Source: Sulfurospirillum sp. UBA6810 (lineage in GTDB: Bacteria > Campylobacterota > Campylobacteria > Campylobacterales > Sulfurospirillaceae). From it: 16,188 nt of DNA. The notes below the pieces were generated by a model, which worked only from the letters and a program-made list of their open reading frames with translations, ran no database searches and was not told the DNA's origin. The stretch covers positions 12,829 to 29,016 of the forward strand of contig DKEY01000042.1 of the NCBI GenBank assembly GCA_002469305.1, in the 5' to 3' direction. Below are positions 5,828-13,109 of the stretch, piece after piece. The translations under genes and the position numbers were made by a program. The number at the start of each line of letters is the position of its first letter. Positions within the stretch are counted from its first letter, which is position 1.

Positions 5828-6648
5828 GAGAGTGTTTCCAAAAATCTCTCTACACTTGTTCTCACAAGTGCCAAGTTATGTTTTTTGATAAACTGGGTCT
5901 CTTTTTTAGAGAGGTTTTCTTTATCTGCTACAACGATACCATCTTTAAGACCTAGTGTGATTTCATTGGAGACCATTCTAAAAGTATCTTTGCTAAAATC
6001 AACTCCCAAAAAGAGGTATGATTTTTCTTTTTTATACTCTTTTAAAAAAGCAGGCATTGCATATCCACCCATCGCTTCAGTAAGCCAATCCACAAAATCA
6101 GCATCACTGATGATAAAGTTCTTTGCAGGTATCATACATCCCATAGGTTTAAAAAGTATAGGAAGCGAGTCATTTAGCTCACTCTTATCTACCACTTCAT
6201 AGCTTTTGGTCTTTACATCATAGAGATAGACTATAAATCTATCATATCCACCCATGATACGAGAAACCCCCGTAATCATAAAATGAGCTACATCTTCGTA
6301 GATTTTGCAACTACTGTCATCTACATTTGTATCTATAAAGTACTTTGGTTTTATAGTTTTGAAAAACTCATAAACATAAGGCAAATCATACTCTTTTGAA
6401 GCGTAGATATGATTTGTCATCTGCGTGATGTACTCTCTTCCTTTTCGCTGTTCCAAACTCATAGCAGCTCTTGTATATTCATACATGAGTCTAGCACTCA
6501 TCGCACGACCACCATTGAGTGCTAAGATAAAAGAATCACTATCATAAGGAAGTCCACTTCCATCTTTACATGTAACATTTTTAAAAACACCCATACCCAA
6601 AAAAGGCACAAGCTCTCCACTGCTAAGTTTTTCTATGATTTCACCCAT
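5824..6648 (-). CDS. SIR2-like protein with altered catalytic site, nif-linked
   Basis: Cytoplasmic protein of 274 residues from the start chosen here. Four SIR2 landmarks appear in order: GMGV (18-21) where GAGxS is usual; D-T-N-V-D-D (106-111) matching the TTNYD motif; K-P-M-G (167-170) at the K-L-H-G position, so the catalytic His is Met; and F-L-G-V-D-F (213-218), like the late GYSF motif. NAD binding is plausible, normal deacetylase or NADase activity doubtful. I prefer ATG at 6648 over 6675: AGGAG lies nine bases before 6648 and the overlap with the previous gene falls from 35 to 8 bases. Its stop overlaps the clpX2 start by four bases. I infer a sensor or adaptor for NifA or ClpX2. Confidence 0.65.
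   Translation of the reverse strand: MGEIIEKLSSGELVPFLGMGVFKNVTCKDGSGLPYDSDSFILALNGGRAMSARLMYEYTRAAMSLEQRKGREYITQMTNHIYASKEYDLPYVYEFFKTIKPKYFIDTNVDDSSCKIYEDVAHFMITGVSRIMGGYDRFIVYLYDVKTKSYEVVDKSELNDSLPILFKPMGCMIPAKNFIISDADFVDWLTEAMGGYAMPAFLKEYKKEKSYLFLGVDFSKDTFRMVSNEITLGLKDGIVVADKENLSKKETQFIKKHNLALVRTSVERFLETLS
6566..6575. repeat. TTACATGTAA palindrome, exact copy, in the SIR2-like gene
   Basis: Exact copy inside the SIR2-like coding region, read as Thr-Cys-Lys. Confidence 0.9.
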
Positions 6649-7177
6649 GGCAGCCAACTCCTGTGTATGTGACATAAGCTCTGTTTAACTCTGCTTGCAA
6701 TCTCTCTAAGTTAAACAAATCTTCTATGTTTTGAGGCATATTTAGATAAAAAACTGCCCCATCTTTTGAGATGAGAAAGAGTGATTTTGTAAGTTTTCCC
6801 TCTAAGCTACCATTTACAATAAGTGTTCCGTACATGTTGCCAAACTCTTCTTCACTGTCATAAACCACTTCAAATTTTTGGAGTTTCTTCTGGAGTGCTT
6901 GTGTCTCTTCGCTTCTTTCTTTAAAGATAAAATAACATGCGATATCTACTTGTATATCACTCATAAAAGCATCAATGCTTAAAATCTCCTCTTGAAATTC
7001 TTTACATGTAGGAAAAGACAAAAGCAGTGTCATAGAACGCTCTGGGTTACTTCTTTTGACAACTCTCTTTTGCTCATTTGTATCTAAAACTTCTATATTT
7101 TCAGCCATATAGCCTATGTCTATAAAGTCTTCAACCAACTCTTGGATTTTTCCTTGATAGAGTATGTTAGATTCCAT
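6641..7177 (-). CDS. Peroxiredoxin-like protein in the nifA operon
   Basis: Cytoplasmic protein of 178 residues. From residue 48 it resembles a thioredoxin-fold peroxiredoxin of the Tpx kind: SMTLLLSFPTC, with Cys58 at the peroxidatic position; an EEFGNMYG segment near 110-117; then GSLEGKLTKSLFLISKDG, matching the strand pair that follows in Tpx proteins. The usual Pxx(T/S)xxC box is shortened and no clear resolving Cys follows; other Cys are 81 and 176. The first 47 residues are unassigned. It overlaps nifA by 11 bases and the SIR2-like gene by 8, so translation is coupled. It may remove peroxide or act as a thiol sensor for the nif regulon. Family call is moderate; enzymatic activity uncertain. 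Confidence 0.55.
   Translation of the reverse strand: MESNILYQGKIQELVEDFIDIGYMAENIEVLDTNEQKRVVKRSNPERSMTLLLSFPTCKEFQEEILSIDAFMSDIQVDIACYFIFKERSEETQALQKKLQKFEVVYDSEEEFGNMYGTLIVNGSLEGKLTKSLFLISKDGAVFYLNMPQNIEDLFNLERLQAELNRAYVTYTGVGCHG
7002..7011. repeat. TTACATGTAG, one-mismatch palindrome copy
   Basis: Near copy inside the peroxiredoxin-like gene, read as Thr-Cys-Lys. It encodes Cys58, the candidate peroxidatic Cys. Confidence 0.6.
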
Positions 7178-8693
7178 ATTTGCTCATTTTGTATTTGATT
7201 TGTCTTGGTGTGATACTCAGCATCTGCGCTGCTTCTATGGCATTGTCATGGCACATTTTAAGGGCTGCAACTATGGCATCTTTTTCCAAATCTTCCAAAG
7301 ATTTGTTTTTGATAGATATCTCTTTGTACTCTTCTTCTAGTTTTTCACTTTTAAGCGCTGGAAGCATCAAAAACATATCGCTTTTGCTTATGCCATCTTC
7401 ATTCCCCATCAAAACTATACGTTCTATCGTATTTTCAAGTTCACGTACATTGCCTGGCCATGGATACTCCATCAGTTTTTCCATAGCTTCATCCAAAATC
7501 TTCACTCTTTTTTTATGGTTTTTCATAGATTTTTCTAAGAAAAAGTTTACAAGAAGTTCTATATCTTTACCTCTTTCTCTGAGAGGTGGTAAGTCGATAG
7601 GTATGACGTTGAGTCGGTAGTATAGATCTTCTCTAAACTTACCCTCTTTTACCATCGCTTCTAAGTCACGGTTTGTCGCGGCAACTAAACGGACATTGAC
7701 CTTGATAGTTTTACTGCCACCTACTCTCTCAAACTCTCTCTCTTGTAAAACACGAAGTAGTTTGACTTGGGCAGAAGCTGAGATATCTCCTATCTCATCC
7801 AAAAAGAGCGTACCACCATCTGCAAGTTCAAAACGTCCTTTTCTTGTATCTTTTGCATCTGTAAAAGCACCCTTTTCGTGTCCAAAAAGTTCACTCTCTA
7901 AAAGAGTATCGGTGATAGCAGCACAGTTGAGTTTGATGAAAGCACCCTCTTTTCTCTTACTTCTTTTATGAATTGCCGCAGCTACGAGTTCTTTCCCTGT
8001 ACCCGTTTCTCCACGCACTAAGATAGTCACATCGCTACTTGCTATACGCTCGATGACGTTGTAAACATTTTTCATCTTAGTACTCTCTCCAACTATATCC
8101 CCAAAGTTATGTACTTTTGCATCCCACTCCATCTTATAGTACTGTTTGAGGTCGTTTAGTTTCTCTTTTTCGGTTTCTACTATGTTGTGTGTGTGCATAG
8201 CTTGTGCAAAAAGTGTGCTTATGATAGAGAGGATTCTCACACTCTCATCAAAGCTGATTTGAGCAGATTTCATAAGATTTGTAGCAAGAACTCCAACCAC
8301 TTGGTTTTCTACTACCATGGGTACTGCTATGTAAGATATCGTATCGCTATTTCTACTGCCTGTTTTGTTTAAAAAAAGGATATCGTTATGGATATTTTCT
8401 ATCACAACAGGCTCTTTGCTCTGCGCTGCAAGTCCCGTTGCACCCTCTCCTATCTTATAAGAAGAGGCTGCTTTTTGATGCTTACTGAGATTTATCGAAG
8501 CACAGATATTGAGCATGTCATCTTCTAGCTTGTAGATAACACAATTTTCAAGATGTATGGCACTTTTTAAAGCTTTCAATGACTTTTCAAGTGCGCCAAC
8601 TATATCTCCCCGTGAGTCAGAGATAAGATTTGCTATATCATATAAAACACTCAATTCTCTTTGCGTTAAACAGGTACTGCACTCTTTTGCCAT
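7167..8693 (-). CDS. nifA: NifA-type sigma54-dependent activator
   Basis: Transcription activator of 508 residues. GAF domain, about 15-165. AAA+ domain, about 195-425, with Walker A GETGTGKE (228-235), the sigma54 loop GAFTDA (275-280, GAFTGA in most relatives), Walker B LFLDEIG (296-302) and an R-finger region FREDLYYRLNV. A Fis-type helix-turn-helix lies at 484-504. It lacks the Cys-rich linker of oxygen-sensing rhizobial NifA, but has C5-x2-C8 at the extreme N-terminus. The nif assignment rests on domain order and on nifT and clpX2 next door; another GAF-type activator is the alternative. It starts 81 bases after nifT with only a weak AGAAG ribosome site, and overlaps the next gene by 11 bases. 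No nifL is visible here. Confidence 0.85.
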   Translation of the reverse strand: MAKECSTCLTQRELSVLYDIANLISDSRGDIVGALEKSLKALKSAIHLENCVIYKLEDDMLNICASINLSKHQKAASSYKIGEGATGLAAQSKEPVVIENIHNDILFLNKTGSRNSDTISYIAVPMVVENQVVGVLATNLMKSAQISFDESVRILSIISTLFAQAMHTHNIVETEKEKLNDLKQYYKMEWDAKVHNFGDIVGESTKMKNVYNVIERIASSDVTILVRGETGTGKELVAAAIHKRSKRKEGAFIKLNCAAITDTLLESELFGHEKGAFTDAKDTRKGRFELADGGTLFLDEIGDISASAQVKLLRVLQEREFERVGGSKTIKVNVRLVAATNRDLEAMVKEGKFREDLYYRLNVIPIDLPPLRERGKDIELLVNFFLEKSMKNHKKRVKILDEAMEKLMEYPWPGNVRELENTIERIVLMGNEDGISKSDMFLMLPALKSEKLEEEYKEISIKNKSLEDLEKDAIVAALKMCHDNAIEAAQMLSITPRQIKYKMSKYGI

Positions 8694-8715
8694 TTTGTCT
8701 TCTTTTGAGGTTAAT

Positions 8716-8729
8716 TTTATATAAATATA
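8716..8729 (-). promoter_or_regulatory. Possible nifA promoter -10 region
   Basis: Minus-strand TATATT (8729-8724) and TATAAA (8721-8716) lie 23-36 bases before nifA in the 81-base gap after nifT. Either could serve as a -10 box. The gap suggests nifA can be transcribed apart from the upstream genes. Confidence 0.35.
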
Positions 8730-8774
8730 CTAAAATTTAGACCTTTTTTGTGCAGTTATTTGATGTATTTTTAA

Positions 8775-8984
8775 TCAATCAGCCAATTTCTTGCAAACTT
8801 CCTCTTTTGGCAAGTCCTTCACACCAGGTTGAATCCACCATATCTCCCCATTGCTCAGCTCCACTTCTCCACCCCATTTTTCATCACTGTTAAACTCTAT
8901 CTTGGATATAGTCTCTTCCATATCTTTCTTTGCTATATAAAAGTATATCTCGCCGCCATTTTCTCTTAACATTACTTTTGCCAT
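8775..8984 (-). CDS. nifT: NifT/FixU family protein
   Basis: A 69-residue protein of the NifT/FixU family, which occurs almost only in nitrogen-fixation clusters and whose biochemical role is not settled. Visible family pattern: AKVMLREN at the start, YFYIAKKDMEE (15-25), then KWGGEVELSNG (37-47), matching the KVMIR...YVPKKDLEE...WGG.V.L.NG layout. Length is typical. AAGGAT is six bases before ATG. It follows the flavoprotein gene by ten bases, so it is likely co-transcribed with it. This gene is the most specific nif marker in the window. Confidence 0.88.
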   Translation of the reverse strand: MAKVMLRENGGEIYFYIAKKDMEETISKIEFNSDEKWGGEVELSNGEIWWIQPGVKDLPKEEVCKKLAD

Positions 8985-8994
8985 TTTTTTATCC

Positions 8995-10641
8995 TTATCG
9001 TATGTTTGTAAATCTTTTTTTCAAAGCTGCCATAAAGTTGCTATCTTGAAACCAAAGTTTGAAAAATCCCTTTTTCACTTCATTGATGAGTATAGACTTG
9101 TTGCAACTCTTAAGACTTTGTGGAAAATCTTCCCTACTGTGAGCGCCTCTGCTCTCTGCCCTTTTTTTAGCACTGAGCACGATAGCTTCTGCTACTTCTA
9201 TCGCATTTTTAAGCTCTAAGATAGAGACAACTTCTACATTGTTTACCCTACCTTTGTCTATGCAGTGAAGCGTACTTGCCTCTTTGCGCAGATAACTCAG
9301 ATAATCAAATGCTCTCTCTAAACCCTCTTTGTTTCTAAATATCCCTGCGTGTTTGAACATGGTATTGCCAAGGTTTACTCTCATGGCATTGAAGTTTTTT
9401 GTAGTGTCTGATTGGAAGATATAATCCACCATCTTTACATTTTTGACTACGATATTGTAGTCTATCGGTAAAAAACCTTTGTGTTCAGAATACTTTAGTG
9501 CTTCCATACCTGCTAACTCACCAAATACAGCTCCCTCTAACAAAGAGTTTCCTCCGAGCCTATTTGCTCCGTGAACTCCCGTAACAGAACACTCACCACA
9601 CACAAAAAGACCTTTGAGCGCTGTTTTGGTCATATCACACTCAATCCCACCCATACTATAATGCGCCACAGGTTTTATAGGCAGAAGTTCTGTGCAAACA
9701 TCAACTCCAGCTTGCATCAAGGCTGCTTTTTGCAAAGAGGGTAGCTTTGTCTCTATCTCTTTTTTACTTAAGTGTCTCAAATCTATAAAAACTTTTTCAC
9801 CAGCTTCTATCTGTTTGAGTATGGCTCTGGCTACTACATCTCTGGTATCTAGTTCATTGACAAATCTCTCTTCTTTAGAGTTTACAAGATACCCACCCTC
9901 ACCACGAGCAGCTTCACTCACAAGATAACTTGTCTTTGCAAGTCCTGTTGGATGAAACTGCACAAACTCCATATCTTTGAGATTGAGCCCAGCACGAAGA
10001 GCGATAGCGTGCATATCTCCAGTATAGTCCTGAGCATTTGTACTGTAACCTCGATATATTCCAGCGTATCCACCACCTGCTAGGATGACTGACTTTGCAG
10101 GATAGACAACCACCGAAGAATCAAAACGTCTAAACGCTACTACTCCGCTGACTTGGTTATCTAGTTTGGTTAAGTTCATGATAAAAGTGTTTACTACAAA
10201 AGTTACACCCACACTTTTGGCTTTTTTGATGAGGGCTTGTGTGAGGGCTGAGCCTGTTTTATCCCCAACATAGCAAGTTCGCTTACTGCTTCCTCCACCA
10301 AAACTTCTCTGTGCTATGTTTCCCTCGCTGTCTTTATCAAAAACCACCCCATAATCACAAAGCTTTTGGATGATATCGGGTGCTCGTTTGCACATATACT
10401 CTATGGCACTTTTTTCACCAAGCTCATAGGTTGCTTTGTAAGTGTCTTCTATGTGGGCTTTTATCCCTTTTTTATCTTTTTTATCTAAGACGGCATTTAT
10501 CCCACCACTTGCCAAAGAGGAGTTGGACTTGAAAAGGTTGCCTTTTGTTAAAATCGCTACTCGGTTTGTCGCTGTTTTTGCCTCGATAGCCGCCATAAGA
10601 CCCGCAACACCGCCACCTACTACTATAATGTCATATATCAT
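8995..10641 (-). CDS. Fumarate-reductase/L-aspartate-oxidase-like flavoprotein
   Basis: FAD-dependent oxidoreductase of 548 residues from the SdhA/FrdA/NadB superfamily. Motifs: dinucleotide-binding GGGVAG (9-14); SNSSLASGG (39-47), where the His that binds FAD covalently in FrdA is N40; QFHPTGL (228-234); EAARGEGG (243-250); R268; HYSMGGIE (327-334); HGANRLGGNSL (357-367); and RAESRGAHSREDFP near the C-terminus. The substrate-binding His and Arg are present, so a dicarboxylate reaction is likely. HPTGL favours a fumarate reductase over NadB (usually HPTAL). FAD should be non-covalent, as in soluble enzymes. It lies between an aldo/keto reductase and nifT with gaps of 2 and 10 bases, implying a nif-linked redox role, which is inferred. 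No FrdB or FrdC partner is adjacent. Confidence 0.8.
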   Translation of the reverse strand: MIYDIIVVGGGVAGLMAAIEAKTATNRVAILTKGNLFKSNSSLASGGINAVLDKKDKKGIKAHIEDTYKATYELGEKSAIEYMCKRAPDIIQKLCDYGVVFDKDSEGNIAQRSFGGGSSKRTCYVGDKTGSALTQALIKKAKSVGVTFVVNTFIMNLTKLDNQVSGVVAFRRFDSSVVVYPAKSVILAGGGYAGIYRGYSTNAQDYTGDMHAIALRAGLNLKDMEFVQFHPTGLAKTSYLVSEAARGEGGYLVNSKEERFVNELDTRDVVARAILKQIEAGEKVFIDLRHLSKKEIETKLPSLQKAALMQAGVDVCTELLPIKPVAHYSMGGIECDMTKTALKGLFVCGECSVTGVHGANRLGGNSLLEGAVFGELAGMEALKYSEHKGFLPIDYNIVVKNVKMVDYIFQSDTTKNFNAMRVNLGNTMFKHAGIFRNKEGLERAFDYLSYLRKEASTLHCIDKGRVNNVEVVSILELKNAIEVAEAIVLSAKKRAESRGAHSREDFPQSLKSCNKSILINEVKKGFFKLWFQDSNFMAALKKRFTNIR

Positions 10642-10643
10642 GT

Positions 10644-11744
10644 TTACAACCTATAAAGCAAATCATACTTTGCTCGCGGTACTGATTTTATCTTGGAAAT
10701 TTCTATATTTTGTTTTACATGTAAAGGAACAATCGAGCCAAAAAGAGAGCTGATAAGTCCTGGTGTTGAGCGCACAAACTGTAAAGCAAGCTGTACATCA
10801 CTCTCAAGGGTCATAGTGCTATCTAGGACAACTCCACTCTCAGGCGAAAAAGACTTCTTAAAAAGCTTCATCTGTAAAAGCGAAGAGGAACTGATAACTC
10901 CTATGCCAAGACGATGTGCCGCTTGTAAAAGCGTACAACTCTGCCCTGCTACACTTTGTGTCTCTTGGGTATAGATGTTGGTTTTTGCCATGTTAAAAGG
11001 TGTCTGGATGTACTTGAAGCGATGGTTTGAGCCACCAACTTTTTGCGCTATCTTGACCAACTTCTCCAAACTCAAAAGCTCTCCTGTTTGTGAAGTGAAG
11101 CCATTCCACACGGCTACACCATAGTACTTAAAGTATCCCTCGCTTGCTAGTCTCTCAAACCTTGTGAAGACCTTTTCTATCTGTTTATAAAACTCTTTTT
11201 CTCCAAGTCTCATATACTGCATCTCAGGGTTGTGTAAGTAGTAGATATCAAAGCTTTTTATCCCTACATTTTCCAAGCTTTTTTTGCATGAAAACTCTAA
11301 AAAATCAGGGCTCATACAGTGCTGGTCTAGTTCTATATCCTCAGGTGTTGCGAGATTTTTTTGGAGGATGTTTTCTTCTATCCAAGTGTAAGGATTGGTT
11401 GGAAAAGGAAAGTCTAACTGTATAAATCCACCCTTTGAGCAGATGATAAGCTCTTCTCGCTTTACCTCATCCTCTAACTCTTTAAGTGCTATACCTATCT
11501 CTTTTTCGCTTTGCCCATAGCGATAGTTACTCGCTGTATCTATGAGATTTATACCACTCTTTATAGCCTCTTTAACACTCTCTACATAGTGAAAAAGATA
11601 GTTTTCTTCTTTGTAAGGCTCAAGGTTAAAAGTACCAAGACCAAGCTTTGAGAAAATAAGCTCATTGTGACGGATATAAAAGTCTTTGTAGTGTGAAAAC
11701 TTCTTTGCAAACGAAAGTGTATCTTGTGGTGTAGCCATACTCAT
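10644..11744 (-). CDS. Aldo/keto reductase family protein, nif-linked
   Basis: A TIM-barrel oxidoreductase of 366 residues, larger than the common 280-330. The catalytic tetrad is visible: D69 and Y74 in IDTASNY, K104 in CSKGG, and H171 in YYLHNPE. The family uses NAD(P)H to reduce carbonyls; the substrate here is unknown. About 30 residues precede the first barrel strand (KLGLGTFN). ATG overlaps the stop of a 31-residue membrane peptide (ATGA), and its own stop is two bases before the flavoprotein start, so the three are one transcript. Codons 357-359 lie on an exact TTACATGTAA. The tight arrangement suggests a shared pathway with the flavoprotein and NifT. Confidence 0.83.
   Translation of the reverse strand: MSMATPQDTLSFAKKFSHYKDFYIRHNELIFSKLGLGTFNLEPYKEENYLFHYVESVKEAIKSGINLIDTASNYRYGQSEKEIGIALKELEDEVKREELIICSKGGFIQLDFPFPTNPYTWIEENILQKNLATPEDIELDQHCMSPDFLEFSCKKSLENVGIKSFDIYYLHNPEMQYMRLGEKEFYKQIEKVFTRFERLASEGYFKYYGVAVWNGFTSQTGELLSLEKLVKIAQKVGGSNHRFKYIQTPFNMAKTNIYTQETQSVAGQSCTLLQAAHRLGIGVISSSSLLQMKLFKKSFSPESGVVLDSTMTLESDVQLALQFVRSTPGLISSLFGSIVPLHVKQNIEISKIKSVPRAKYDLLYRL
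10715..10724. repeat. TTACATGTAA palindrome, exact copy, in the aldo/keto reductase gene
   Basis: Exact copy, extended to TTTACATGTAAA, read as Leu-His-Val near the C-terminus. Confidence 0.9.
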
Positions 11745-11836
11745 CTTTTATCTTTCGCTCTTGATTTGTTGATGAAGGTGTAAATCCCTATGATATAAAG
11801 TATAAGACAGCTAGCAAGTGCAAAGTACAAATCCAT
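11741..11836 (-). CDS. 31-residue single-span membrane peptide
   Basis: A short frame, MDLYFALASCLILYIIGIYT followed by FINKSRAKDKR. It has one hydrophobic stretch (about 3-22) and a positively charged end, as in small inner-membrane peptides with the tail in the cytoplasm. AAAGG lies six bases before ATG, and its stop overlaps the aldo/keto reductase start (ATGA), both strong signs of a real, translated gene. It heads the run that leads to nifT. I do not recognise a family. It could anchor the downstream redox proteins at the membrane, or its translation may mainly serve to couple expression of the reductase. Confidence 0.6.
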   Translation of the reverse strand: MDLYFALASCLILYIIGIYTFINKSRAKDKR

Positions 11837-11904
11837 AACAAACCTTTCATAAATATATATGTCAGGTTATATACAAGATGTGTTCCGTTAGATTTTTGGT
11901 GAGA

Positions 11905-12993
11905 TTAAACGTCCTTTTGGAGGAGTTTAAAGAGTGCCACATTTACAAAATAGACTTCTCGCCCCATCTTTACATTTTGTAAAATGCCTATCTCTTCTAG
12001 TTGTTTGAGGTAATTTGAAGCTGTTTTTCTTGTCATTTTTAATTCTTCTACTAAAAAATTTATCTTTGTATATGGGTGCACAAATAGTAACTCCAACAAA
12101 TCTTTTGAGTATATCTTTGGCAATTCTGTTTTCATCTTTACTTTTGTATCTTCGATAAGCTCTTGGATTTGCTCTATGAGTACTACACTCTTTTTTGAGG
12201 TATTTTCCACACCATCAAGCATAAACAGTATCCACTCTTCCCAGCTATCCTCTGTTCTTACTTGGTTCAAAAGTTTATAGTAGTTTGTTTTTTCGTTGAT
12301 GATATAAGAGCTAAGATACAAAATAGGCAAGTCCAAAAGACCTTTGAGTACAAGATACAAGATATTGATGATTCTTCCTGTCCTGCCATTGCCATCATAA
12401 AAAGGATGTATGCTCTCAAACTGATAATGTAAAATTGCCATTTTCGTTAAAGTATCATAATCATCCAAGCTGTCATCATTGATATACATTTCTAAATTGT
12501 CCATCAAATCATGTATATCTTTAGAATTTTGAGGAGGAGTATAGATAACTTCGCCTGTTATGCTATTTTTTAGTTTTGTTCCACTTTGTGTTCTTATGCC
12601 AGCGTTATTATCTTCTAAAACTTGCTGAATCTGGACTATATGCTTTTTCAAAAAAAGAGTGTTTTGCCCTATCAGCTCAAAACCTTTATATAAAGCTTCT
12701 TTGTATCTTTGTACTTCTTTAGCTCCATTTGATATGTTTGTAGTACTCACAGTCGCACGGTATAGTTCATCATGCGTTGTGATGATATTTTCTATCTCGG
12801 AACTATCTTTTGCTTCTTGCAAAGATAAAGCATTGATAAGTATCGCTTGATTTGGTATTGCTTTTGCAGCACCTTTTAACTCAGCTAAGGCTACATTGGC
12901 ACGGATAACCTTTTTTAAAACTTGTTTGGTTTCTATATTTTTTTTGAGTGGTAATTTTGAAGGTATGTATTCACTATTCATTTTCATATCCAT
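11905..12993 (-). CDS. fic: Fic-domain AMP-transferase with C-terminal winged helix
   Basis: Cytoplasmic protein of 362 residues. The Fic motif HPFYDGNGRTGR (196-207) is complete, so transfer of AMP to target proteins is likely. The inhibitory motif S64-S-E-I-E-N69 lies N-terminal to it, matching (S/T)xxxE(G/N), which places it among self-inhibited Fic proteins with the inhibitory helix in the same chain. A C-terminal winged helix (about 295-355) has the pattern INFLVEELKMTRKTASNYLKQLEEIG, so it may bind DNA. Three in-frame ATGs exist (12993, 12987, 12981); none has a strong ribosome site, and 12981 has GGA seven bases upstream. The promoter region is full of TTACCC/GGGTAA repeats, which suggests autoregulation. 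Confidence 0.9.
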   Translation of the reverse strand: MDMKMNSEYIPSKLPLKKNIETKQVLKKVIRANVALAELKGAAKAIPNQAILINALSLQEAKDSSEIENIITTHDELYRATVSTTNISNGAKEVQRYKEALYKGFELIGQNTLFLKKHIVQIQQVLEDNNAGIRTQSGTKLKNSITGEVIYTPPQNSKDIHDLMDNLEMYINDDSLDDYDTLTKMAILHYQFESIHPFYDGNGRTGRIINILYLVLKGLLDLPILYLSSYIINEKTNYYKLLNQVRTEDSWEEWILFMLDGVENTSKKSVVLIEQIQELIEDTKVKMKTELPKIYSKDLLELLFVHPYTKINFLVEELKMTRKTASNYLKQLEEIGILQNVKMGREVYFVNVALFKLLQKDV

Positions 12994-13086
12994 ATATGGG
13001 TAAATTTTTCTATATTTTACCCTAATTATACAAATATGAGTAATTTTTTGAGTTTTTTACCCATATTGTTAGAATATGGGTAAAAA
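12994..13086. promoter_or_regulatory. Operator array with TTACCCATATT repeats, fic promoter
   Basis: Several related sites: ATATGGGTAAA (12994-13004), TTTTACCCTAATT (13015-13027), AATATGAGTAA (13033-13043), and a perfect 14-bp inverted repeat with a 5-base loop, made of TTTTTACCCATATT (13054-13067) and AATATGGGTAAAAA (13073-13086). A minus-strand TATAAT (13030-13025) sits among them. A DNA-binding protein, probably Fic through its winged helix, would cover the promoter. Confidence 0.6.
13025..13030 (-). promoter_or_regulatory. -10 box of fic
   Basis: Minus-strand TATAAT preceded by TTTG. It is 32-44 bases from the possible fic starts and flanked on both sides by TTACCC-type repeats. Confidence 0.5.
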
Positions 13087-13109
13087 TAGCTTTACATGTA
13101 AAGCTATTT
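13084..13109 (-). terminator. 26-bp perfect palindrome, probable mutY terminator
   Basis: A perfect palindrome centred on ACATGT: AAATAGCTTTACA (13084-13096) and its reverse complement (13097-13109). It includes the mutY stop codon and contains an exact TTACATGTAA. On the minus strand it can fold as a hairpin with a CATG loop, followed by TTTTT partly inside the stem, the form of an intrinsic terminator. It abuts the fic operator array. Confidence 0.55.
13092..13101. repeat. TTACATGTAA palindrome, exact copy, noncoding
   Basis: Exact copy at the centre of the 26-bp palindrome at the end of mutY, just past the stop codon side of the gene boundary. Confidence 0.9.

Noticed and set aside
5726..6202. 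158-codon plus-strand frame opposite the SIR2-like gene and clpX2
   Set aside because: Antisense shadow; it straddles two real genes and has no family features.
8995..10641. Calling the flavoprotein NadB (L-aspartate oxidase)
   Set aside because: It has HPTGL rather than the HPTAL typical of NadB, and no NAD synthesis genes are adjacent. Kept as a superfamily-level call.
11860..11875. TGT-N10-ACA match to the NifA activator site
   Set aside because: It lies 24 bases before the membrane-peptide start, too close for a normal activator site, and no -24/-12 promoter follows. Several such matches are expected by chance in a window this size.
11969..11985. TTTACATTTTGTAAA in fic as another palindrome copy
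   Set aside because: It lacks the central ACATGT and is only a loose A/T-rich inverted repeat.
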